Shown: piece by piece, positions 1 to 6,480 of the stretch | How the letters are laid out: the number at the start of each line of letters is the position of its first letter | How positions within the stretch are numbered: position 1 is the stretch's first letter | Assembly: GCA_031278935.1 (NCBI GenBank) | Contig: JAITJK010000167.1 | Span: 1-7,884, forward strand | Origin: Spirochaetaceae bacterium | GTDB lineage: Bacteria > Spirochaetota > Spirochaetia > Treponematales > Breznakiellaceae | Direction: 5' to 3' | Length of the DNA: 7,884 nt | Program-made: the position numbers and the translations under genes | Notes under the pieces: model-generated | Seen by the model: only the letters and a program-made list of their open reading frames with translations | Database searches by the model: none | What the model was told of the DNA's origin: nothing

Positions 1-1
1 G

Positions 2-805
2 GCGGGCTATGAGGTTCCCCTTAAGACCTACCAACGGATGGTGGTCATGTCCCCCGGAGCCGTGGAGGTTCTGTATATGCTTGACGCGGAATCGGCCATT
101 GCGGGGATTACCTCGGGCCGGGACCCGATCTGGCCAGAGGACAAAACTGCGCTCCTGCCCAAGGTGGGGAATACCGCCCGGCCTAGCCTTGAGGCGGTCA
201 TCGCCTTGGAGCCGGACCTCATCATCGGTAACGCCATGACTCAGGCCCTTATGGAGGATCTGGCTGTCCGAGGCTATGCGGTCCTCTTGCACAACGCTGA
301 TTCCCTGGGAGACATTTTTAACAGCGCCCTTATCCTCGGGCAGCTTGCCGGAAAAGAGGCGGAAGCCCGGGTCCTGGTGGCGGAATACCAGGAGCGGCTT
401 AATGCCCTGAAGGCGGAGTTGGCGGACAAGCCCTTAAACCTTAAAGGGGCCTTCCTCTATTCCGCAAATCCCCTGATGGCCTTTACGGACCGATCATTGC
501 CTGGAGAACTCCTTGGGATCTTGGGGGTAGACAATATCGCTGCAGGCCTTGACGCGGCCCAGCCCATTCTTTCTCCTGAGTACCTCCTGTCCCAAGACCC
601 GGATTTTCTGTTCGGTGCTATGGCCATAAGCACGGTCGAAGACATCCTCGGAGCGGATTCTGTACTCATGCAAACCCGGGCGGGCAGGGAAAAGAACATC
701 AGCATCGTGCCCTCTTCATTGTTTCTACGGACCTCTCCCCGGATCGTCGAGAGCCTTTGGGAACTATACGGGTCGATAAAGCCCTATGCAAAGCCGGAGG
801 TCTGA
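2..805 (+). CDS. Periplasmic iron-complex/haem/B12-type substrate-binding protein, 5' truncated by window
   Basis: This is the substrate-binding protein of an ABC importer for iron chelates, haem or cobalamin (Peripla_BP_2 / BtuF-FepB-HmuT type), which acts in the periplasm. The frame is open from position 2 and runs to TGA at 803-805, giving 267 visible residues. The true start and signal peptide lie before the window. Family signs are the N-lobe stretch MVVMSPGAVEVLYML (residues 13-27 of the visible part), then SLEAVIALEPDLIIGN, the usual strand holding 'PDLII', a long backbone helix in the middle, and a C-terminal 'RTSPRIVESLWELYG' helix near the end. The substrate cannot be read from sequence. 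The HmuY-like lipoprotein and TonB receptor downstream favour haem. The permease and ATPase are not in the window and probably lie upstream. The stop codon is embedded in an inverted copy of the 13-mer repeat that also supplies the exbB ribosome-binding site. Confidence 0.88.
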   Translation, partial: AGYEVPLKTYQRMVVMSPGAVEVLYMLDAESAIAGITSGRDPIWPEDKTALLPKVGNTARPSLEAVIALEPDLIIGNAMTQALMEDLAVRGYAVLLHNADSLGDIFNSALILGQLAGKEAEARVLVAEYQERLNALKAELADKPLNLKGAFLYSANPLMAFTDRSLPGELLGILGVDNIAAGLDAAQPILSPEYLLSQDPDFLFGAMAISTVEDILGADSVLMQTRAGREKNISIVPSSLFLRTSPRIVESLWELYGSIKPYAKPEV

Positions 806-809
806 CCCC
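797..809 (-). repeat. 13-bp repeat GGGGTCAGACCTC, inverted copy
   Basis: On the plus strand this reads GAGGTCTGACCCC, the exact reverse complement of the copies at 2691-2703 and 6481-6493. It contains the TGA stop of the binding-protein gene and most of the GGAGG ribosome-binding site of exbB, so it sits on a working gene junction. Confidence 0.75.
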
Positions 810-810
810 G

Positions 811-1485
811 ATGAACGGCGTGTTGGCCTTGGTAAGGTTTATCCATACCGGCGGGCCGGTGAATTGGCTTATCGCCAGCCTCTATGTGGTGGTGCTAGCC
901 CTTTTTTCAGAGCGACTTATCTATTTTTTCAGGACCCGGTATACCCGGGCGCGCCTCTTTACGACCCTGGAAACCGCTACGAATCCCGTATTCCTCCCGC
1001 ATTCGGCGCCAGAGCGCATGGCCGTACTCTTTTTTACTTACCGGGATGAGCCGGCGCCGGTCTTGGGGGAGATTCTTGACCGGGAAGGGGCGATTATCCG
1101 AGGGGAAATGGAGAGAGGGCTGGGACTGCTGTCTTTTATTGGCATGATCTCGCCCCTCTTGGGTCTTTTAGGAACCATTACCGGGCTTATGAACGCCTTC
1201 AGTCAGATAGCGGCCCAAGGGGCGGCGGTAGACATGGCCATGCTCTCCGGAGGTATTTGGGAGGCCATGATCACCACTGCTACCGGATTGGTTACGGCTA
1301 TCTGCGCCCTGAGTTGTGGCAAAGGGTTTGAACACCTGACGGCTTCTCGACTGCAAGATATGAGTTTCGCCGTGTCCATCCTGAGCCAGCGTTTCCGCCG
1401 GGATATGGTACCGGGCTATGAGGAAAACCCGGAGAACGCCGCGCCCCCCGCCCAGGACCGGTATAAGGAGCGCGTGGTAGGATGA
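811..1485 (+). CDS. exbB: ExbB/TolQ-family proton channel protein
   Basis: This inner-membrane proton-channel subunit pairs with ExbD and drives TonB (MotA/TolQ/ExbB family, 224 aa). The ATG at 811 was chosen because GGAGG at 796-800 lies 10 bases upstream. A longer in-frame start at 757 would overlap the preceding gene and give a non-family N-terminus. Three membrane segments are visible: about residues 17-33 ending in the family 'ER' (E34-R35), about 104-127, and about 145-168. The second carries the conserved P115-L-L-G-L-L-G-T122-x-x-G125 pattern. The third has E151 and the polar pair T155-T156 followed by GL. The cytoplasmic loop between the first two is acidic and basic, as expected. 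It starts 5 bases after the binding-protein stop and overlaps exbD by 4 bases (ATGA), so it is co-transcribed and translationally coupled. TolQ is the alternative, but the adjacent tonB and receptor decide for ExbB. Confidence 0.93.
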   Translation: MNGVLALVRFIHTGGPVNWLIASLYVVVLALFSERLIYFFRTRYTRARLFTTLETATNPVFLPHSAPERMAVLFFTYRDEPAPVLGEILDREGAIIRGEMERGLGLLSFIGMISPLLGLLGTITGLMNAFSQIAAQGAAVDMAMLSGGIWEAMITTATGLVTAICALSCGKGFEHLTASRLQDMSFAVSILSQRFRRDMVPGYEENPENAAPPAQDRYKERVVG

Positions 1486-1883
1486 AAACCTTTGGCAGCG
1501 GCCCCTCCCGGTCCAGGGAAATCAACGTTACCTCCCTAATCGACGTGATCTTTATGCTGGTCATTTTTTTCATGATCGGTTCCACCTTTGAAAAACCGGC
1601 CCTGGCGGTTTCCCTGCCCACCGCCTCATCCGGGGAGCCGGCAGGGCAACCACTCCATACCGTTTCGTTAGACGCGGCGGGGCAGCTGTACCTCGAAGGA
1701 GAGCCTATCGAGGAAGCAGCTCTGCGACGGCGGCTTGCGGCGTACCGTGAGGCGGAACCGGATATGCGTATAGCCCTGGACTGCGACGGCACTCTGGCCT
1801 TTCAGCGGGTAACGGACATCATGGATTTGCTCAGGGCGGAAGGAGTACGCCATGTGGCAATTCGCCATGCCTTCCCCCGCTAA
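1482..1883 (+). CDS. exbD: ExbD/TolR-family proton channel protein
   Basis: ExbD is the second subunit of the TonB energising complex (133 aa, the usual family length). It has a short cytoplasmic N-terminus, then a single membrane helix, INVTSLIDVIFMLVIFFMI, at about residues 14-32. The conserved protonatable aspartate is D21, equivalent to E. coli ExbD Asp25. The remainder is a periplasmic domain with the typical ending, a 'RVTDIMDLLRAEGVRHVAI' helix-strand close. The start ATG overlaps the exbB stop (ATGA at 1482-1485). The 3' end overlaps tonB by 32 bases, and the tonB Shine-Dalgarno lies inside this gene. Nothing appears broken. TolR is the family alternative and is disfavoured by context. 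Confidence 0.93.
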   Translation: MKTFGSGPSRSREINVTSLIDVIFMLVIFFMIGSTFEKPALAVSLPTASSGEPAGQPLHTVSLDAAGQLYLEGEPIEEAALRRRLAAYREAEPDMRIALDCDGTLAFQRVTDIMDLLRAEGVRHVAIRHAFPR

Positions 1884-2667
1884 AGGGATGGGTCAGAGCT
1901 ACAGGGCCGGCCGGGTTTTGACTGCCGCCTGTTTTTCGGTCATTCTTGCCGTTCATATCGCGGTGCTTTCCCGGTTTGAGGGATTTACCCGGAAGCAACC
2001 ACCCCATACCAGGCCCAGGGAATTAGCGCTCACCCTGGAGGTTCCCGTGGAAGTGGAAGCAGAGGGCGATAAGGAAGCGTCGACCTTCTCGGATGGGGAA
2101 GAAGTCGCGCCCCTTCCCGCAGTGATCGAGGAACGTATCCCTGCGGAACCGGTCCTCGAGGCGGAGGACCTTCCCCAGGCCCAGGAGGCCGACCCGCAGG
2201 ATTCCCGTTTAGACGAGGCCAGTGAATCGGGGGCAGGGTCTTTTTCCGGCGCCTCAAGTTCCGTTGCTGAAGGGACGGCGGCCCTTGTCAGGCAGGGGAG
2301 TGGGCTGGATCCCACGGGAGCCGCCCCACAGGCCAGGCCTGTTTCCGCGCCCCCGCACCGGATGAGCAATGCGGAATACCTGGCCCTGATCATGAGACGG
2401 TTGGAAAAAAACAAGATATACCCCCGGTCGGTACGCAAACGGGGTATTGAGGGGGATGTTACGGTGCATTTCACCATAAGACGAGACGGAACCGTTTCGG
2501 ATATCCGCCTTGCAGAACCTTCAGGCCACCGGTTTCTCGGCCAGGCAGCGGTAGAGACTATCCGTTCCGCGAGCCCCTTTCCCGTGATGGAAGGCCTGGA
2601 GGGGGAGTATCGGGCCCAGGTCAACATCCGGTATCGCCTGGAAGAGCCGGGAACGCAAGACCAGTAA
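1852..2667 (+). CDS. tonB: TonB energy-transducing protein
   Basis: TonB spans the periplasm and couples ExbBD to outer-membrane receptors (271 aa). The ATG at 1852 follows AGGAG at 1841-1845 by 6 bases; a second ATG at 1867 has no comparable site. One N-terminal signal-anchor helix covers about residues 22-40 and contains H35, in the place of the functional histidine of E. coli TonB (the serine is spaced differently). A linker of about 110 residues follows (about 50-165). The C-terminal TonB domain is clear from about residue 170 to the end: AEYLALIMRRLEKNKIYP, then RGIEGDVTVHFTIRRDGTV, SGHRFLGQAA and a final strand. The linker is unusual. It is strongly acidic (many E and D) with scattered prolines, instead of alternating Glu-Pro and Lys-Pro repeats. 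The gene overlaps exbD. The receptor starts 170 bases downstream, after a repeat-rich gap. Confidence 0.93.
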   Translation: MWQFAMPSPAKGMGQSYRAGRVLTAACFSVILAVHIAVLSRFEGFTRKQPPHTRPRELALTLEVPVEVEAEGDKEASTFSDGEEVAPLPAVIEERIPAEPVLEAEDLPQAQEADPQDSRLDEASESGAGSFSGASSSVAEGTAALVRQGSGLDPTGAAPQARPVSAPPHRMSNAEYLALIMRRLEKNKIYPRSVRKRGIEGDVTVHFTIRRDGTVSDIRLAEPSGHRFLGQAAVETIRSASPFPVMEGLEGEYRAQVNIRYRLEEPGTQDQ

Positions 2668-2678
2668 GCGCCTGTTAG

Positions 2679-2691
2679 GCGAGGCCCTATG
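2679..2691 (+). repeat. 13-bp repeat GCGAGGCCCTATG, copy 1
   Basis: The 13-mer GCGAGGCCCTATG recurs exactly at 6101-6113, where its last three bases are the DUF454 start codon. The preceding bases are also alike (TTAG before this copy, TTA before the other). Here it is not followed by an open frame but runs straight into the GGGGTCAGACCTC repeat, sharing one G. A small CGCCT/AGGCG hairpin (2669-2681) overlaps it, just after the tonB stop. Confidence 0.75.
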
Positions 2692-2703
2692 GGGTCAGAC
2701 CTC
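2691..2703 (+). repeat. 13-bp repeat GGGGTCAGACCTC, copy in tonB-receptor gap
   Basis: This copy is identical to 6481-6493 and to the inverted copy at 797-809. It abuts copy 1 of the GCGAGGCCCTATG repeat. A related GGGTCAGACCCC lies at 2731-2742 inside the neighbouring palindrome. Confidence 0.75.
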
Positions 2704-2748
2704 ACGGTGGGACCAGACTTTCACGTCTGAGGGTCAGACCCCACCGTG
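2703..2748. repeat. Nested palindrome in tonB-receptor intergenic gap
   Basis: Outer arms CACGGTGGG (2703-2711) and CCCACCGTG (2740-2748) pair perfectly over 9 bp. Inside, CAGAC (2714-2718) pairs with GTCTG (2725-2729) around a 6-base loop. The 3' side also holds a GGGTCAGACCCC copy (2731-2742). The form resembles a REP-like or MITE-like extragenic element. It has no T-run, so it is not an ordinary terminator. In mRNA it could stabilise the upstream exbBD-tonB part or reduce read-through into the receptor gene. Confidence 0.7.
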
Positions 2749-2803
2749 GAGAACACCAGAAGCGATGGATGCCTTTCTCGCTTATTATGCGGCCAGTCGC
2801 GGG

Positions 2804-2822
2804 CTTCCACCGCAGGTGGAGG
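2804..2822 (+). other. Hairpin next to the receptor gene ribosome-binding site
   Basis: CTTCCACC (2804-2811) pairs with GGTGGAGG (2815-2822), including one G-T wobble, around a 3-base GCA loop. It ends one base before the AAAGGAG ribosome-binding site (2824-2830). It could influence translation of the receptor, but no switch mechanism can be shown. Confidence 0.5.
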
Positions 2823-2837
2823 CAAAGGAGCACTGTT

Positions 2838-4823
2838 ATGAGACTGAACCGGAGTGGGTTTTTAACCCTTATGTTAGTTTTACCTATCTTTTTATCCGGC
2901 CAGGAAGACCAAGAGGCCCCGGTGATGGTGGTAAGCGGGGCAAAGGTGGCCCAGGATATAGAAGACACTGTGGAAGCTGTAGAAGTGATAAACGCCGAAA
3001 CTATCGCTTCTATGGGCGCGAAAACTGTAGCCGAGGTAATGGCCAACATACCAGGGGTGGTTATCTACGATCATCCCCAGGCCACGGTGATGATGCAAGG
3101 CTTTGAAGGGGCCTACGTCAAGGTATTGATCGATGGTATGGAAATTACCGGTGATACCGGAGGCGCAACGCCGGTGAACCTCATCCCCGTTTCCGACATC
3201 GAGCGGATCGAGATAATCCGGGGGGCGTCGTCGGTGTTGTACGGTTCTGACGCGATGGGCGGGGTAATCAACATCATTACCAAGAAGCCCAAGCGCGGAA
3301 AGTTGTCGGTCAGCACTAAGCAGGAATTCGCCTCCTCTATCCGCTACTACGGCGAGGGCGCCCTCTCGTATGCCAATCAATGGTTCGGCTTTTCCCTGGG
3401 AGGATCCTTTGATTGGGACAATGGCAGCATCACAGAGCAACGGAACAACCGCAGAGAAACCGTGGAACTCTACCAGGTCCCGGCGGCGCGCCTAGGTTCT
3501 CTGCGGGGGGAGGCCTCCTGGTATCATCCCGGCGGCGAACTGGCCCTGTACGGCAGTTGGATGGACTCCCTCATCCAGGTAAGCGCGGATATAGAAAATG
3601 GCTATGACTTTATGAATACCAAGATCGAAGGAGGCCTCAAGGAGACCTGGCGGCTCTCCGACTTTGCCCTGCTGGACGGCTTCTTCAGCTACCGGCAGTT
3701 GGACTACGATGCGGATCGGCTCAATTACAGCCGCCATACCACCGCAGATTATGCGGACAGCCTCTTCCGGGACCTGGAGGGGGAAGCCCGGTTTTCCTGT
3801 GAACCGGGTATTTCCCATGCCCTGCTGTTCGGGCTCAACCTCAAGCGGGAGGCCCTGGAAAGCGATTCTTTTGACACGGAGAAATCCGTGGTAAGCCTCA
3901 GCGCCTTTACCCAGGATACCTGGAACATCGGCGGCGCGGACATCTTCCGCATTGTGCCGGGCCTGCGGTTCGATTACCGGCCCCCCAATGATCCGGAGGA
4001 AACCCCTATCTACAAACTTAGCCCTAAACTCAGTTTCCGCTATGACCCCACGGATGACCTGGTCCTGCGCCTTGCTTACGGCATGGGTTTTAAGACCCCT
4101 AGCTTGAAACAGCATTACTGGTTCTTCTTCCACCCGGCGCCCTACAATTTTCTGATTCGAGGCAATCCGGACCTGACCCCGGAGACTTCCCAGGGCTTTA
4201 ACCTATCCGGGGATTATACACTTACCCCGGAGCTTACCGCCTCGGCGGGGGCGTTCTTTAACTACATTTTCGATCTGATCGACGCAATTACGGTAGATGA
4301 GAACCCCGGGGTTGCGGTGAACGCCGGGGGAGAGCTACAGAACTACACCTCGGTCATGCAGTACCGGAACGTAGGCCGGGCCATTACCCTAGGGGGCGAT
4401 CTGTCCCTGGCATTTAACGGTAGGCGGCTTAAAACCACGCTGACCTACAGCTATACCCTGGCGAAGGAATTTGATGATACCGCAGATGACTGGATCGACC
4501 TCCCCTCACGGGTGCCTCATCAGGTTATGGCCAGCGGTTCCTACCGGATCCCGGTGATCGAGACCACGGTTCAACTTAGGGTGAACTGGAATGCTCCGCA
4601 GCTTATTAGTTTCGCGGATAACACCTATACCCCGGATTACCTTATGGTGAACCTGCGGATAGGGAAAACTTTTTTCAACGAAAAGGTGGAACTCTATGGA
4701 GGCGTACAAAACCTGCTCAACAACCTGCATTTTGTCAAAGGTACGGAAGCGCAGAGCCAGGAAGAATATTACGGCCTCCGGGACGGCGTCATCCTGAGCA
4801 TAGGCGTGCGTTTTACCTGGTAA
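2838..4823 (+). CDS. TonB-dependent outer-membrane receptor, haem (HmuR-like) type probable
   Basis: This 661-aa outer-membrane receptor imports its ligand using TonB energy. ATG 2838 was chosen because AAAGGAG (2824-2830) lies 7 bases upstream and it gives a clean signal peptide (residues 1-22, MRLNRSGFLTLMLVLPIFLS). The open frame extends 23 codons further upstream, but that would put RRWRQR before the signal. A TonB-box-like PVMVVSG lies at 28-34. The plug domain runs from about 43 to 150 with NIPGV (70-74), VLIDG (96-100), IERIEIIRG (121-129) and VLYGSDAMGGVINIIT (133-148). The rest is a 22-strand-type barrel ending in the aromatic residue of RFTW. The box typical of haem receptors is present as F418-K-T-P421 and N443-P-D-L446, with H426 and H432 between them; H79 lies in the plug. 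FxxP/NPDL boxes also occur in BtuB-type receptors, so haem is inferred mainly from the histidines and the adjacent HmuY-like gene. Confidence 0.92.
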   Translation: MRLNRSGFLTLMLVLPIFLSGQEDQEAPVMVVSGAKVAQDIEDTVEAVEVINAETIASMGAKTVAEVMANIPGVVIYDHPQATVMMQGFEGAYVKVLIDGMEITGDTGGATPVNLIPVSDIERIEIIRGASSVLYGSDAMGGVINIITKKPKRGKLSVSTKQEFASSIRYYGEGALSYANQWFGFSLGGSFDWDNGSITEQRNNRRETVELYQVPAARLGSLRGEASWYHPGGELALYGSWMDSLIQVSADIENGYDFMNTKIEGGLKETWRLSDFALLDGFFSYRQLDYDADRLNYSRHTTADYADSLFRDLEGEARFSCEPGISHALLFGLNLKREALESDSFDTEKSVVSLSAFTQDTWNIGGADIFRIVPGLRFDYRPPNDPEETPIYKLSPKLSFRYDPTDDLVLRLAYGMGFKTPSLKQHYWFFFHPAPYNFLIRGNPDLTPETSQGFNLSGDYTLTPELTASAGAFFNYIFDLIDAITVDENPGVAVNAGGELQNYTSVMQYRNVGRAITLGGDLSLAFNGRRLKTTLTYSYTLAKEFDDTADDWIDLPSRVPHQVMASGSYRIPVIETTVQLRVNWNAPQLISFADNTYTPDYLMVNLRIGKTFFNEKVELYGGVQNLLNNLHFVKGTEAQSQEEYYGLRDGVILSIGVRFTW

Positions 4824-4847
4824 GCATGCCGCCTTGAGGCGGCACGC
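4824..4847 (+). other. GC-rich hairpin between receptor and HmuY-like gene
   Basis: GCCGCC (4828-4833) pairs with GGCGGC (4838-4843) across a TTGA loop. T4827-A4844, then C4825-G4846 and G4824-C4847, extend the stem past one mismatch. It starts at the first base after the receptor stop and has no T-run. It fits an mRNA-stabilising or processing hairpin that lets the two genes be expressed at different levels, better than a terminator. Confidence 0.55.
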
Positions 4848-4917
4848 AATATATCCTTGAGCGTCGGGCTCGTTATCCGGCATAAGCCCAACCCTCAGGG
4901 AACCATAAGGAGTTAGT

Positions 4918-6027
4918 ATGACTTTTGATTTTTTATTGAAACGGGTATGGTTTTTAACCATCCTCGCGTTGGCGGTCTCCGCGACGGTATGGTGGGTTTC
5001 CTGCGATACGGGGGCCGAAGACACGGAAACCAGCGATACAGATGAGTATCCCCGGGAAACCATCAACGTGGATTACAACGGCGCGAATAACGCGGTGTTC
5101 TTTGACTTTTCTACTGGTACGAAAACCGTACTGCCCCACGATTTCTTTGATATTGCTATAGACTCAGGGGGCAACATTATTGCCAACAGCGGAAGCTATG
5201 GTTCAGGGGTTTTGGTGTACCAAACCACCGAAACGGACATCACCAAAGACTTGAGCGGCCAAGCGAATCAGGTAAAAGAATACACCTTCAAGACGGGGAT
5301 GCCCTTGTATATGCATCAGAGTACGGAAAATCCCCTAGGAAAACTGGGGATGACGGCGTCAAAGGTGTGCCTCATCAAGGTCCAACACAAAACTACCGAT
5401 ACAGCAGCCTATTTCAAAGTGGTCTTTAGCATGACTATGGGAGCACAATCCCAGTCATTCAATATGACCGTCGTTCCCGGTCTTGCCGCAGGGGAGACTA
5501 ATAAAAAGGAAATCAAGGCGGCCATAACGGGTATAACCAATGGCTATGGCTGGCTCTACTTTAAGCTCGTGGGCGAGGGCGGCCCACGGGTGCTTAACAA
5601 CGGCACTCAATGGCTCGCAGGGGGGACCGCCGTGCCCCAAGCTGGAGACTGGGACATCTTGGGGACGCGGACCAATGAACTGCAAACCGAGGATGGTACC
5701 ACTGTATCCACGCAAATGCCCGTGGCGAGTCGTTCGTCCATACTCCTCAACACGTATAAAAAGGTACAAGCCAAGGCTATAACCGAGAAACTGATAGACG
5801 AAGTTACCCAGGCGGACTTGAACGATACCGGACTAAGCGGGGAGATTGACGCTATCGGATATAGCTGGTATACCATGACCGGTATGCCACCGACGTTTTC
5901 AGTGGCCAAGACCACTTACGTCATAAAAACTGTGGAGGAAAAGTTCGCAAAATTCCAAGGCGAATCCTTTTACGGTCCCAAAAACGAATCCTTTGTGATG
6001 GATTTCTCGTATTCTTACCAGGAATAA
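4918..6027 (+). CDS. hmuY: HmuY-family haem-binding lipoprotein (probable)
   Basis: This is a probable surface or periplasmic lipoprotein that captures haem and passes it to the adjacent receptor (HmuY family, best known from Porphyromonas gingivalis). The start ATG has AAGGAG at 4907-4912, 5 bases upstream. Residues 1-28 form a signal peptide with a hydrophobic core ending WWVSC, so C29 is the likely lipidated cysteine. W at -3 is atypical and only fits a relaxed lipobox. A negatively charged tether (30-47) follows. The first family motif is FFDFSTGTKTVLPHDFFDIAI (61-81), then ANSG at 89-92. The second is DWDILGTRTNEL (244-255), then a later strand ending SSILLNTY. The protein is 369 aa, clearly longer than P. 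gingivalis HmuY (a little over 200), so it has extra sequence. Candidate haem ligands are H74, H133, H157 and methionines near MTMGAQSQSFNM. It lies 94 bases after the receptor gene and a terminator follows. Ligand is inferred. Confidence 0.8.
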   Translation: MTFDFLLKRVWFLTILALAVSATVWWVSCDTGAEDTETSDTDEYPRETINVDYNGANNAVFFDFSTGTKTVLPHDFFDIAIDSGGNIIANSGSYGSGVLVYQTTETDITKDLSGQANQVKEYTFKTGMPLYMHQSTENPLGKLGMTASKVCLIKVQHKTTDTAAYFKVVFSMTMGAQSQSFNMTVVPGLAAGETNKKEIKAAITGITNGYGWLYFKLVGEGGPRVLNNGTQWLAGGTAVPQAGDWDILGTRTNELQTEDGTTVSTQMPVASRSSILLNTYKKVQAKAITEKLIDEVTQADLNDTGLSGEIDAIGYSWYTMTGMPPTFSVAKTTYVIKTVEEKFAKFQGESFYGPKNESFVMDFSYSYQE

Positions 6028-6067
6028 CGCGGACCTGGTGCCGGTAATCCGTGTTTAGCCCTAGCTG

Positions 6068-6099
6068 CCCGCCCTTCTTTGAGGGACGGGTAACTTTTT
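6068..6099 (+). terminator. Rho-independent terminator after the uptake locus
   Basis: CCCG-CCCT (6068-6075) pairs with AGGG-CGGG (6082-6090) around a 6-base loop, with one bulged A at 6086. TAAC and a five-T run (6095-6099) follow. The stem is strong and GC-rich, but the T-run is short and displaced by four bases. It ends only a few bases before the DUF454 ribosome-binding site, so some read-through into that gene is possible. Confidence 0.65.
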
Positions 6100-6100
6100 A

Positions 6101-6113
6101 GCGAGGCCCTATG
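6101..6113 (+). repeat. 13-bp repeat GCGAGGCCCTATG, copy 2
   Basis: This copy matches 2679-2691 exactly. It provides the ribosome-binding site (GAGG, 6103-6106) and start codon of the DUF454 gene. Confidence 0.75.
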
Positions 6114-6479
6114 ACTCTCTCCAAACTCTTGTGTATCATCGGAGGATTTGCCCTTCTTGGCCTGGGCATAGCCGGCATAGCCCTTCCAGTTTTGCCCGCG
6201 ACGCCCTTTTTGGTGGCCGCGTCGGTTTGTTTTATGAAGGGGTCTCCTCGGCTGTACCGGTGGCTTATGGGGAACCGCTTTTTGGGTCCTCGGATAGCGC
6301 GGATCCGGGGCGTGGGCCTCAGGGCCAAGGAGAAAATTGCCATCTACCTCGCGGCCTGCGCCCTGATCATCCCGGTGATGGTCCTTTCCTCCTCCTTGCA
6401 TCTCCGACTCTTCCTGGGCCTCCTGTTGGTGATTAAAGGCCTGGTGTTTTTGCGGATAAAAACCGCCCCGCCAGCGTAA
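6111..6479 (+). CDS. DUF454 / YbaN-like small inner-membrane protein
   Basis: This 122-aa membrane protein belongs to the DUF454 (YbaN) family, whose function is not established. The family signature is clear: a first helix (about residues 5-24), then LPVLPATPF (25-33), then CFMKGSPRLYRWLMGNRFLGP (40-60), where family members carry a similar S-P-R...W-L...G-P run. A basic stretch around IRGVGLRAKEK follows, then two further helices (about 75-95 and 99-117). The start codon has only a weak GAGG four bases upstream. The gene comes after a terminator, so it may be expressed by read-through; no separate promoter was recognised. It is bounded by two 13-mer repeats that are adjacent to each other elsewhere in the window. 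A role in haem uptake is only suggested by position. Confidence 0.88.
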   Translation: MTLSKLLCIIGGFALLGLGIAGIALPVLPATPFLVAASVCFMKGSPRLYRWLMGNRFLGPRIARIRGVGLRAKEKIAIYLAACALIIPVMVLSSSLHLRLFLGLLLVIKGLVFLRIKTAPPA

Positions 6480-6480
6480 G

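Noticed and set aside
1953..2705. 250-codon minus-strand open frame over tonB
   Set aside because: It is antisense to a clear TonB, has low-complexity Ser/Arg-rich composition and no family resemblance; it is a shadow of the acidic, GC-rich tonB codons.
2769..2837. Upstream extension of the receptor gene (ATG at 2769)
   Set aside because: It lacks a ribosome-binding site and would bury the signal peptide behind a basic stretch; ATG 2838 has AAAGGAG at good spacing.
3492..4133. 213-codon minus-strand frame inside the receptor gene
   Set aside because: It is antisense to the barrel region of a well supported receptor, with no recognisable domain or ribosome-binding site.
4506..5066. 186-codon minus-strand frame spanning the receptor-lipoprotein gap
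   Set aside because: It crosses two genes and their gap in antisense, lacks a recognisable domain and is explained by codon bias of the sense genes.
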